A program made the position numbers and the translations under genes. A DNA stretch of 64,000 nucleotides, taken from NCBI GenBank assembly GCA_037954665.1, contig JBBMOL010000021.1:62001-126000 (forward strand), given 5' to 3'. This document shows positions 46,336-57,594 of this stretch, piece by piece; the stretch's first letter is position 1, and every line of letters starts with the position of its first letter. The stretch is from Laguncularia racemosa (lineage: Eukaryota; Streptophyta; Magnoliopsida; Myrtales; Combretaceae). The notes under the pieces are model-generated. The model had not been told where the DNA came from, ran no database searches, and worked only from the letters and a program-made list of their open reading frames with translations.

Positions 46336-47417
46336 AAGGTTTATAGAAGGGAATTTTATGAATCACAAATTGGGATTTAGGGTTCTTGTTCCTTCATTCC
46401 GAAATTGAATTTGTGTGAAGTGAAAATTGAAGTCTTGTGTTGAATTGTATCGTAAATTACTTTACATATTTCCAATTCAATTGTAGAAATAAGATTTCAA
46501 TCCTTTGTAGTGAGTTGCTTGTGTGTAGAAAAAGGGGAAGTTATTTGAATTTGAATTCCATAATTGGAATTTCATAATTTGAAGAGGTTGTGGATTTGTG
46601 CTGTGTGTTGCCACTTGAATTGGAAGTGGAATTTCAGATTTAGTCCTTTGTGATCATCATCTTGCCATGAGCTCCTTATGTGTGGAAGAAAGGGATGTTA
46701 TTTGAATTTGAATTCCATAATTTGAAGTAGTTGTGGAATGTGCCATGTGTTTCCTTTTGTATTTAGAAGTGGAAGAGTACAATTTTTTTTTTTTAGATTT
46801 GATTATCTTGTCGTGGAGAATTAGGAAACATTTTGAATTCAAACTCAATCATTACTTATGGAGTTATTGTATATTGATCACTTTAAATGTACTTTGACGA
46901 GTTGGAATCATTTGCTTGTCGTGTGGAGTTACTGTCTATATTTGCTTCCATTTATCTTCTATTGCCATGGTCTTTAGAGGAAGTTATGTGTCAGGCATGG
47001 TTGTGTTGCCGTGGTGTGTTGTTGTGTTAGGTGAACCATGTAGGCGTGGTGTGAGGTTATGTCTATATCATTAGGTGTATGTTGTTGAGACATATTGATG
47101 TTGGAATTATGATTGAGGCTTATGTACCGTGAAGTTGAGTGTTGTGCATTGGATGTGTTGTATTGGTTATGTGTTACATCGTGGGTGAGTGAGTGAAGCC
47201 GTGGTGTGTGTGTTACGTGGTTGTGTGTTGAAGTATGGGAGTGTGTATGTGAAGCTTTGGTGTGTGTTACCTTAGTTGTGTGTTGAACCATAGGAGAGTG
47301 TGTGTGTCATGGAGTGTTGTTGTAAGTTTAAAGGGGTGTTATGTGTTGTAGTTAGCGTGAAAGTGTATTGTAGCTGTATTGAGTTGTTCTTGTGTGTCAA
47401 AGATAAATTAAACAACC
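46336..47417 (+). other. Element F untranslated leader
   Basis: No coding signal. 'gttatttgaatttgaattccataa' occurs twice (about 46537 and 46697), part of the leader motif also seen in E1 and E2. TG-rich from about 46990 on. Confidence 0.7.
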
Positions 47418-48590
47418 ATGTTAAACGATAGTGTAAATGGTGGGATTGGCAATGAGGCCAATAGTCAAGTTGGAGGAGGTCAAGGGCATTGTGCTGCAAG
47501 TGGAAGAACGTTAGAGGAACAGTTACAAGATTTTACCACTATGGTTGCTACTTTGGCAACATGAGTAAATCGGATGACGATGTCACAACCACTAGTGGCA
47601 AACCCTTAGGTACCCTTACCTTGGGTAGCCATCAAAATGTTCATAGAGAAGGAGCTATTGGAGGAAATAAGGGCAAGAGAATGGAGGGAGATTATCACGC
47701 TCTTAGGAAGGAAAGAGATGATAATTTTGATAATAAGCCTTACCCAAACTAGGGGTTCAGACCACACCGAGGATTAGCAAAATGTGAAATTGCAATTGCC
47801 TTCATTTGATGGTAGGGGTTCTATAGATGATTTTTTAAATTAGAAGGATAAAGTTGAGGGCTTATTCAAGTGCTATGAGATTGATGATCACACTCGAGTT
47901 CGTCTTGCAGCTATAGAATTTACAAGCTATGCTACCTTATGGTGGAAACATTTTGTGCTTAGCAGACAAAGAGATGGTGAGGTTTATATACATGCCTAAC
48001 GCGAAACAAAACAGGTATTAAGAAAAAGGTTTATACTTGATCATTACAGGTAGGAGTTGTTTATGCATCTCCAAACATTGAGGCAGGGAGGCAAAACAGT
48101 TGATGAGTATGTACAAGAGTTTGAGACACTAATGATCAGATGTAGGTTATTTGAACCTCTTGAACAAACCCTAGCACGATTTGTGTCAAAGTTAAAGTAT
48201 GAAATTACCTACATCGTAGAGCTCCAAAGGTATAACACACTTGATGAGGCTATACATTAGCCTTGAAAGTGGAGAGACAGAGGCGATCCAAGCCTTTTCG
48301 AGCAGCGAGCAACTGGTATGGAACTTCTACCAAACCTCATAGGTCAGATAGGAGAACAAAAAGGAATAGGGGGACGTGATAAGATTATGGACAATAATAC
48401 CTCTAATACTAATAGGGAGAGGGAAATTTTAGGAAAAGGAAAAGAGGTTGTTGGAGCTTATTTCAAGCAGATAGTGCTAGGGACAACCAGTGGAAAGATG
48501 TGTCAAATAAAATGTTTCAAATGCATGGGTTTTGGAAACATGTCCACTCAATGTCCTAACAAAAGGTCATGACTATTATGGAAGGAAATA
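47418..48590 (+). pseudogene. Gag of element F
   Basis: It starts MLNDSVNGG at 47418. Blocks include 'LQLPSFDGRGSIDDFL' (about 47790), 'VRLAAIEFTSYATLWWK' (about 47905), 'LQTLRQGGKTVDEYVQEFETLMIRCRLFE' (48070-48155) and a long open stretch to 48260. A Lys-rich region leads to a zinc knuckle CFKCMGFGNMSTQC (about 48520), in which the expected His is Asn. Frame changes occur near 47490-47750 and after 48260. It is clearly related to the gag of element B but a different family. In the element this would form the particle shell. Confidence 0.85.
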
Positions 48591-49292
48591 GAGAGGATGG
48601 TCAAGAAGAAGCAGTTGAGCCTACAGACTTGTCAGTAATACTATAGGAGTAATATGATGATCTTGATGCTAAGACACATGAAGACAAGGGAAACAATAAA
48701 TATTTGTCTATTAATGTGTTGCGTAGAGTCATGACTATATCTTCAGACATCAAGAACATATAAAGGGAGAACCTATTCCATACGCCCTATTGGGTTCTAG
48801 GTAACTTGTGTGTTCTTTTCATTGATATTGGTAGTTGCACTAATACCATAGTTGCTGCATTAGTAAATAGATTGCTACTAGCCACTAGTCCTCATTCAAA
48901 TCCTTATAAATTACATTAGCTAAATGAATGGGGTAATCTACATGTTACACAGAGGGCTAAGATGCCATTTAGCATAGGAGATAGATACAATGATGAAATT
49001 GTTTGTGATATTCTTCCTATGTGCACCTTTCATATACTACTCAGTATGCCTTGGTTGTTTGATAGGAAGGTGCTACATGATGGGTTTAGAAACACTTATA
49101 TGTTTCAGAAAGATGGTGCTTGGGTTGTCTTGACTCCTATGTCTCCAACTGAGGTATACACATTCTAAGAATAGATTAGCAAAATTAATGGCTACTCAAG
49201 ACTATAGAGCAACAAGCATATGTAAACAAGGGATTTCAGTCTAGGAAATGACCCTTAGATTTGAGGACAAATCTCTTAGAGGCTTAACGAGA
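48591..49292 (+). pseudogene. Protease and short tail of element F
   Basis: After an acidic linker, the sequence has 'RENLFHTPY' and FIDIGSCTN (about 48820) with the catalytic Asp kept. The open stretch 48962-49168 reads 'MPFSIGDRYNDEIVCDILPMCTFHILLSMPWLFDRKVLHDGFRNTYMFQKDG' in the same order as M1, C, E1 and E2. 'LTPMSPTEV' follows, then about 100 bp of decayed sequence ending in a block like the 'DLRTNLLEA' tail next to the LTR. RT, RNase H and the integrase core are not present. Confidence 0.85.
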
Positions 49293-49597
49293 TGGATCAA
49301 AACTTTGAATCTAGTAGTGGGAAGACTATTTGAACAAATGAGCCCAAATATCCACATTTTATCTTTATTTGTCTTATAATAATTGTCTTTACATTGTAGT
49401 AGGTACATTTTGTCGATTTTGCAAGAAGACAACCAAGCACAATGGCAATTGGTTTATGATTGGATCATGGTCCATTATGAACCAAATTGAGCCTACAAAG
49501 ACAAGTGGAGCCAACCTTCATTTCATTTGCATTTTTATCAAAAGAAGAACTGGTCTTACATTGCTCCATGGAGGTGAAAGAAACCTGCCACTCATGT
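49293..49597 (+). repeat. Element F 3' LTR, truncated
   Basis: It starts tggatcaaaactttg after agaggcttaacgaga and matches the 5' LTR through 'ccatggaggtgaaagaaa' (about 49560-49585). It breaks near 49597; the second half of the LTR is missing. Confidence 0.85.
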
Positions 49598-51530
49598 TTT
49601 CTTGCATCCTCTTACTAGTAATACCACGTACACTCACTAAGGAAAAGATCCAACACCTATATGCCTATACATGTTTTCATACATCCTCATTCATAGATTT
49701 CCACCCTCCTTCCAATTCCCCATCACTCAAGCTCACAAGAAAACTAACGCCAATATAATCCCAACTCTCACCTCTATTTCATCTTATAGCCCATATTCTC
49801 ATGTTGAACTTCTATTTCTGCTTTCATCATACCACATGTAAACATATAGATATAAAAGATTCCCAAGCTAGCTTCCCAATCTAACAAAGCATGCATATAA
49901 ATATATACATATATATATTTACAAACCACGCATATACAATTGAGAACAAGTTCAGTACATGCACTTACACTTATACATATACATACATATATACGGTGTA
50001 TATTATAACGCGACCATACTTCCCAATTTCAGTCTGACCTTCCCTGTCTCGCAACACCCCTATCCCACTCACACACACACGCAATTTCGGAGGATCTTCC
50101 TTGCCCAACATCTCCTTACCCCATACACGCACACGCAATTTTCAAAGCCATCTCCCCCGCCCAGGATCTATACCTATATACACATACATACATTATTTAA
50201 AATAGTAAACTCCAGTTGGATTCCCTTCTTCCCGCTTCCAGCAATGTCATCAACACATACATATATATATGTTCATTCACGGCAAAAATAGCATACCTTC
50301 TAGAAGCCTTCCCAACTGATACATATAAGTATATGTGTATGATTATATAAGGCAGCCAACGAGTAAAGAAAATGGCACACACGCACACGTACCACGGAAG
50401 AAAGAAACAAAAGCCAACGACGTTATATATATATATATATTATCCCCTGCAGCCTTAAGGAAGGAAGAAGAGATAAGGAAAAAAAAAATTTCCCACACGC
50501 ACTCGCACGGCATAAGTAGCATCTCTAATCACGTAATATTTATATATATATGTCTAATGGCCACTGCTTGCTCCCAAGGAGATGGAATCTACATTCACGC
50601 ACACCACTTTTCAAACATTTCACGCACAGTACACACACACACATATATATATATATATTCTTATATTGGTAGCACAAAATCCCCCATTAAGCACACGAAA
50701 TCAACAATATACACACAATACAATATATTATGGAGTCCTACTCATCTTAGTCTTATTTTCATAGGGTTTAATCAAAATAATATTTAGGTATCTTCGAGCC
50801 AAAATTCTCTTCGCCTAAAAAATTAGGAAAAAGTATATTATTACATGCTACACATGGTCTAGATCACTCTACCTAGTGTTTCTTTAGCTATTACAACTAG
50901 TTTTAGGCAAAATATTAATTTTTATACCTATTTATTATTATATATAACTTTTAGAAACTAACTTGAAAAATTAATCTAATTTAGTTGCACTCACCATGAG
51001 GAACACATCGGTGGTCTCGGATCTTCAATAAAAAATCGTATGTGTGAGATATGATTTTTTTTGTTTGGTTTTTCCCTTGTTCTTTTCTCCGTCACTTTCG
51101 TCTGATCACTTTGCCCGCTCGCCTTTTCCCTTCTTCATTTTTTTTTTTGGTTTCTTTACGTGGCTATGGGTCCTCCACGACCTGAGCTGCCACATATATA
51201 CATTCATCCTATTATTATTATTATTATTATTAATTTATATTATTATTATAATTAAGGTTTAGGAATTTTTAGTGTGTTTTCGTGTGCACAACAGTATTGA
51301 TAAAATTTAGGATTTTTAGTATTTTATCACATAACTTTATGCTTAAGCTAATTTAATTATTTTGAGCACGAATATTTACTCCGAATTTCCATTTGGCAAC
51401 CCTAAGTCTATGATTTTAATTTATTTTATAGTTTATTCAATAATTTCTCATGGTTTGCTTTTCATGTGATTATTTCTTTTCATATAGTTTTATGTGAGGT
51501 ATGTTTAAAACTTTTAGTACAATCTTTTAA
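49598..51530 (+). repeat. Del-like LTR #1, second part
   Basis: It contains a CA/TA-rich block (49950-50700) as in Del-like LTR #2. Its end (about 51310-51430) matches the end of #2 (45500-45600): 'ttagcattttattacgaatactt' versus 'ttagtattttatcacataacttt', then 'gagcacgaatatttactccgaattt' versus 'gagtataaatatttactctaaattt'. The exact 3' end is not clear. Confidence 0.6.
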
Positions 51531-53723
51531 TCATTCCGATATTATGTGCAACTAAATTTTTTGCAAATTTTACAAGAACCCTTAGTTATAGAGAACTTGA
51601 AGTTGGATGAAGAAGATGTTATGGCTAAGGATGATGAGGTTAAGGTGGAGGGGGAAGAGCCCTCAACACCTAAGATTATAGAAGAGGCCCCTAAGGGTGG
51701 ACACAAAGATAATTGTGATGCTAAGCATGCTTTCTAGGATTTTCAATAAGGCATGATTTTTTATAGCACATTGACCTTAGGAGTTGTGGGCTCTCATGTA
51801 GATGGTAAGCTTGAGGCCTTTAAATGGCATGCTATCATCAAACTAGCACAAGGTAGGCCTCTAACTAGAAGCACATAATTGATTGAACATAGAAGGCTAC
51901 ATGTTATCATCCAAATGATAATTGCAATCAAATGACCAAGATTCTCACACTTTATTTCTCCATAGTTTATGTATTTTCTTAGACCACTTTGCCCTTGTTA
52001 CATATTAAACTATATTAAGAGCGTTCTTATCATTGTATTTTAAATGCATTGTGGTGTTTATCTACAATTTTTGTTCATATCAATTCTCAAATTGTAGTGA
52101 ACACAAGATTATTTGAATGGTAGGTGATAATAGATTGAGCAATCTTAGGCTACAATTAGTTCTTAAGTGAGTAATATATGCGAGTAGAATTAATCATATC
52201 CATTAATTGCAATACAAAAAACTTTAAAATAGTAACATATGATTAAATTAATGGTTGTTACTAGTTAGTGTGCTTAGTGTTCGCTTGCTCACATCATTTA
52301 GTCTGGCAAAAGTTCCTATTGCTAAAGCAACAACCTTTGCTCCACTAGCTACTCGTAAGCCCAACCACCCCATCAATAACTTCTTACTTAGATACTAAAA
52401 ATGAAAACATACTATAACCACATTCCAAATCTATAAACCTTGTAGTAAAAACAAAAAGATAGCATTAAATCATAAAGATACATGAGGAATTAATCTCTCT
52501 TGACATCTTTTTCTTATAGTGAATGCCATCTCTCTTTTAGTTGTAATTCTTGCCACAATGAAGATAGACTAAATCATTCTCATCAAAATTGGGCTTATGT
52601 TGCCCCTACTTGTTTACACAACTATCTTCGCTTGCTTAGCTAAAATTATTATTTCTACTAGGCCATTCTCTCACTAGACTTCTCAATTAAGAGAACTTGC
52701 TTAAGGAGCCTTGATTTTGAACTTTGTGTCCTTCTTGTTGTCCTCACATAATAAGAAAGTCTATCAAAGACTTCTCTATATTGATCATGTTGAAATTCAT
52801 GACAAAGTAGGAGAAATATTTTTATAGAAAAGACAATACCAAAATCCAACAACCCTTGCTACTGGATTTAGGATACCCCATTGGAAGGTTCTCGAGCAAG
52901 TCTAAATTTTCGAGTCAAAGTCATGTACACAATTAAGTTGTAACTATATATTATATTATTTTAAGCCAATCTTAACTTATTAATAAAAAATCTATACAAC
53001 TTTTGGATTTTTTGTTGGACCAAAATCTACCTTAAAATATGTTTATATTTTTATTAGTTAAACTTTAGCCCACTAAATTGTTAACATTAGGTGAGCTACC
53101 AAAATAAAAAATTTACTTTACTCATTTAGGTAATAAATCATGAAAATTATGGCATTCTAATATAAAACCACTAGCAAGTTGTAAGTCACATAAAACCTTA
53201 ACTATGTTATAAATTACCTATGGATGGTATTAATACTCTTGGCATATTATATTTAGGAATGTTGTCATGCCTCGCCTAAATATGCATATTGTTGTACAAT
53301 AACATTAATAATATGTATTTATGGTAAAAAATACAATAATAAAATAAATTTTCAATAATTATGGGTCAACCAAAAGAGTATGGACTATTTAGGAATAAAA
53401 AAAAAAAAAAGCATAAGCTAGACTTACTTGTGAGATACAAGACCAAGAATCTCTTAATCTAGAGTATTAAAACTTCTTTTGGAATTTTTTGGGCTTCTAT
53501 ATGCCTCAAATAAATTTACACACTTCTAATCTTCTAAATCTTGTGTTAAAAATTTTTCTAAATTTCAAGAAAACCTATTTAGAAATACAAAAATAGATTG
53601 TCAATTTGCTAACGGGAATCCATAGTTAAAACCCGATTTTAGAAGCCTGTGGAGAAAGTTTGATTCAAATGGAGTTGGTAATGGTTTTGATCACTAGAAA
53701 CAAGTAATTGAAAGCTAAGTTTT
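51531..53723. other. Unassigned AT-rich DNA with weak coding-like pieces
   Basis: An acidic frame 51546-51737 (+) continues past a stop to about 51870 and is not recognised. On the minus strand 52860-52500 has a mixture of Ser/Lys-rich sequence and a CGK-type Cys/His-poor segment that could be a decayed Copia gag end; support is weak. No LTR pair or gene structure is visible. Confidence 0.35.
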
Positions 53724-54627
53724 TTACGGGAATCTACCCTATGGTTTCAGCAGTGGGGGAACCTGATTTGGATGTATGATCCAAAATATTCACATATGTT
53801 CACTTTTTATCTAATAATGTTTGGTTTTGCACTATCATAGGTACATTGATTATTTTTACAGGATAGCTAAAAAATGTGCACTAATGATCAACTTGCGGGA
53901 CATTTTTGGAGTCACATTCAACGTCCCACAAATTGCTTAATTTACTTGAAGAACTGGCCATTTGAAGACCATCTTTTGCACTTGTATTTATCATTATTGA
54001 ACTGATTATTTTTACTTATTTTTGGGACTTATAATTTGTTTGTAGAACCGGCTACTTAGTCGCATATGTGTAATTTTTTGAACATTTTACCCTTACTAAA
54101 GCAAGTATAAATGCTTGCTAAGTAGGGTTTGTAGGTAGTTTTTTTTTTACATTTTGAAAATCAAACACTCTTTAAGCAAGTATAAATACTTGCTAAGTAG
54201 GGTTTGTAGGTAGTTTTTTTTTTACATTTTGAAAATCAAACACTCTTTAAGCCATAAGGAAAAGCCTTGCAAATCAAAGATCTCTTATTAATTTCTTGTG
54301 AAATTGTGGCGAGATTCAACAAGTGTAGATTGTGAGTAATACCAATCTTCCATTTGTTGTTAGCAAATTGTATTTAGTGAGTCATATCTAAGTACAATTT
54401 GTGATTCCTTTTGTTCACATGATTTGGATGTAATTTTCAAATTTTGATCAATTCAATTTTGAAATTACTTCCTAGTGTAAATTGCATTTACATTCTTATT
54501 AGTTCACAATTTGTTTGGTCATTTGCTTAAGTGGAATTCCATTTCATCACGCCAATTTAGGGATTTTGCATTGTTGAATTCTCCAATTGGACTGTGTATA
54601 TGTGCTTTGGATTTTTTAGGCACATCA
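53724..54627 (+). repeat. Solo LTR, diverged relative of the F/E LTRs
   Basis: The start region 'acgggaatctaccctatgg...ggaacctgatttggatgtatgatcc' resembles the F LTR start. The palindromic TATA (gcaagtataaatgcttgc, 54101-54118), 'agtagggtttgtagg', 'gaaattgtggcgag' and the end ttttaggcacatca follow in the family order. No priming site follows. Flanks GTTTT and ATTTT differ at one base. The start is uncertain. Confidence 0.65.
54101..54250 (+). repeat. 75-bp tandem duplication covering the TATA box of the solo LTR
   Basis: Units 54101-54175 and 54176-54250 are nearly identical; the first has tataaatg, the second tataaata. The core promoter region is therefore present twice. Confidence 0.95.
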
Positions 54628-54666
54628 ATTTTGAACCTATACAGAGATCATCATACACATGAAGGT

Positions 54667-55250
54667 TGTCATACCCCTAAAACTTATGGCAACAATAGTT
54701 CATCACATAACTTACTTAAATATAATACATAAGGCTTGAATTGCAAAATGTATTTCTAAACTGGTTTTAAGACTTGAAATTGTTAATTCTAATTTTTAAC
54801 ACATTTGATGATTCACTTTAGTTCAAAAAATGTAATGGTAGATACTAACAAAGATAACTAGGGCCTAAAAGGCCCATAAAAGATACAAACATAAGATAAA
54901 CAGGCTATGGAGCCACAAGTGACTCCTATCACAAGTCTGATACATTATAATAAAAGTCTATGTAAAAGTAGATAAGAGTTAATAAATGTCAACATAATCT
55001 ATGTCCTCATTGCAAAATTGAAATTAAGTAGCCTCGTTTAGGTGTAATGACCATTATATGGTCCTCTTTGATCTCAATCTAGCTATATCATATCATTTAT
55101 TGAGACACATAACACTGAACGACTCCTAATATACCTTCTCTTTATCTAAAGGGATGACATTCTAGGTGTGATGAAGGGATAATTTGTGCCATTGAACAGT
55201 GAGCCATGATTAATCATAACATTTAAGAAGTTAAATGTTGTACTACTAGC
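54667..55250 (+). repeat. Del-like LTR start, fragment
   Basis: It begins tgtcatacccctaaaac and later has 'gggcctaaaaggccc' (about 54862) and 'gaacagtgagccatgat' (about 55195), in the same order as Del-like LTRs. The end is not recognised. Confidence 0.5.
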
Positions 55251-56083
55251 ATTGGAACATAAAAGTAATCAATAAGTTAAATGTCATTTACCTCTTCGTT
55301 CCAGGCAACTTATGATCGATGTCTTTCCTATTATGTCAAAGCAAAATGATCGAAGCATTTAGGCTCCATCTATTATACAAAAAAAAACAAAAATGTTAGC
55401 ATTAATGTCAAAATAAATTTACGATAATTAATGACTAATTAATAACAAATCAATGATTAATTAATAACAAATTAACATTATGAAAATTTTTACAATAATA
55501 AACCAACATATTACATTTACAATTAATACAAAAAATTTTACTAATTAATTTTCTAATGATTAATTAATAACAAATTAATGACAAATTAACAAAAACTATT
55601 AGTATTTTAATAAAAAAAATAGTCTACGAAGAATTGCATTTCATCTTATGTAGATTGACGAAAAGTAATATAATAGGAAAAAAATAAATTTTTTATGCAA
55701 AAAACTTATCAAAATATAGCCTGATCAAGCTTTTTCAATGAAGACATAAGGAAGATCTTCTGGTGATATTCCTATACTCATAGATGCACGAGCTAAACCT
55801 GCCTAAAAAATAAATTAAGAAAAGGGAAAGTGCGAGCCGCAGAGGAAGAAGATGAAATGAAGAAGAAATATAGATGTATGAATTAAGAAATTGTGAAATT
55901 GCATTGATAATATAAGTTATCAGTGAAATAATTTTTTTCTACACATTTAAGTTCACATGTGATACTGTGCAAATTTGTAGTGTCACTTTATAATAATTTT
56001 TATAGGTTTACAATATTATAATATCAAATGAAATTATTGGATGGTAGGGGGTATTGCTAAAAAAAAAAAATTCAAGTAATTTA

Positions 56084-56172
56084 TTAAAGGCACATACATG
56101 GTATGCACCTTTAATACAAATTGTATTGATGTTACAGATTATGTATGTACCTTCAAGCAAATTGCTTGAAGG
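56084..56172. repeat. Three adjacent short inverted repeats
   Basis: ttaaagg...cctttaa with inner catac-atg-gtatg (56084-56114), aatacaa-a-ttgtatt (56113-56127), and ccttcaagcaa-a-ttgcttgaagg (56150-56172). Confidence 0.85.
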
Positions 56173-57102
56173 CATGAACTGTTTTGCCAAAATATGCAAA
56201 ACTGAAAACATGTTCCGGGTCTATGACTTAAAAATCTATTTTTTAAATAATTTTTTTGAGTAGGCTATTTCATAAATATTTTTTAAAAATAATATTATTT
56301 TAATGAATTCCCAAATACCTATCTAATTGCACACAAATAACAAAACCACAATAAAATAATTACTACACACAGTAGATGATAAGTCTCTTCATGAAAAGAT
56401 ATTTATTGCGCCTAATAATAATATTACTGAAAGTCTTAATGGCATTAAAAGCTTGACATACATCAAGTTTAGTAATTACTCAAGCTCATCTATAAAGGAG
56501 AGGGACCAATGATATTAAATATATAGTATATCTATTGGTGGATTGTCTTTAGTGTATCACTTAATTTTCAACATCTATTTATATAACTTGGAAATTTTTC
56601 TCTTGACCTTGTGAGAATGACCTTAATCATAAGATATGTTGGTCTAGATATTTATGTTATATTATATCTCAACAAGACAATTTTAGATTAGAAAATTTCA
56701 TAAAATTTCACTAATATTCTAGACATATTTCGATTTATTAATAGATTTTATTATAAACTATATCTGAATGGAAAAGTATACTATACATTATCTTTTTATC
56801 ACATGGCGTGTTTGCCCCTCTTATACAATCAGACAACCAACTTGGAGTGAACTTTACTTTTTCCTATTCTCCTCTATTTTATTCTCAAATGAGATCATAA
56901 TTAATGATTTTTTTTTTCCTTCTCATTCTGCCCTACCATGAATACCTCCATTTAATTAGTTAACCATGTCGCTAAGGTCATTTTCACCCAGCATTGATCT
57001 TCCAGGGAATGGATTGAACTCAATTCTCTCACTTTTTAAATATTGTCATAAACGACTCGACTTTTCTCCGTCAATAATAACATTTAATATAAAGTGTGTT
57101 TC

Positions 57103-57310
57103 ATTTACGCGTTTTTGACAACTTCTCACATGAAAGAAATAACATATTCTCCACCAACTATAATCACATATGCTTCTATGATAATCAAAGCACTAGTTGA
57201 TTTAAATTATCATGATTAATTTACAAAGGTAACTAAAATAATGGTAATATTTACGCGTTTTTGACAACTTCTCACATGAAAAAATAATATATTCTCCACC
57301 AACTATATAT
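57103..57310 (+). repeat. Direct repeat, ~61 bp, spaced 146 bp
   Basis: atttacgcgtttttgacaac...ccaccaactata occurs at 57103-57163 and 57249-57310 with few differences. Confidence 0.85.
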
Positions 57311-57594
57311 CATGGTGTGACACCATCTAATGATTTTCATATTGCTTGGTTAGGTAAGTTAATTTAAAGAAATTCGCCAATAGGAAGATTACAATACAAA
57401 GGTTGTCAGATTTTTCAATTTTAATATGCATTTTTACTAGGGTAGTATCACATAGAGATCATTGGAGTGCCTCCTAGGGATCTACCACCACCAACCCCTA
57501 GATCAAGCAAGCATAAGTAACAATCAATTCATCTTCAAGTATTATTTAAGTTTGTTTTAATACTTGATAATTTGCTATAGCACCCTTAATTCTA

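Larger units (their letters stand above)
40151..49597 (+). mobile_element. Element F: gypsy with gag-protease but no RT or integrase; 5' LTR split, 3' LTR truncated
   Basis: The 5' LTR is 40151-40263 plus 45716-46318, split by a Del-like solo LTR. The priming site is at 46324-46335. Leader, gag and protease follow up to 49292. The 3' LTR starts at 49293 and breaks off near 49597, where Del-like LTR sequence resumes. The five bases before the element are GCTTA; the right duplication cannot be checked because the 3' LTR end is missing. RT, RNase H and integrase core are absent. Confidence 0.85.
55251..57594. other. Unassigned AT-rich DNA
   Basis: No gene is recognised. Noted inside: an exon-like minus stretch (55725-55804), a hairpin cluster (56084-56172), a direct repeat pair (57103-57163 and 57249-57310), and a short Pro/Arg-rich plus frame near 57450-57510. 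Confidence 0.45.

Noticed and set aside
52500..52860. Decayed Copia gag on the minus strand
   Set aside because: Only weak Ser/Lys-rich and CGK-like resemblance without a clear zinc knuckle; left as unassigned.
55050..55210. Minus-strand 'LFNGTNYPF' reading like a Copia gag start
   Set aside because: The same stretch aligns in order with Del-like LTR landmarks on the plus strand (start at 54667, gggcct/aggccc palindrome, 'gaacagtgagccatgat'), and the frame breaks at once.
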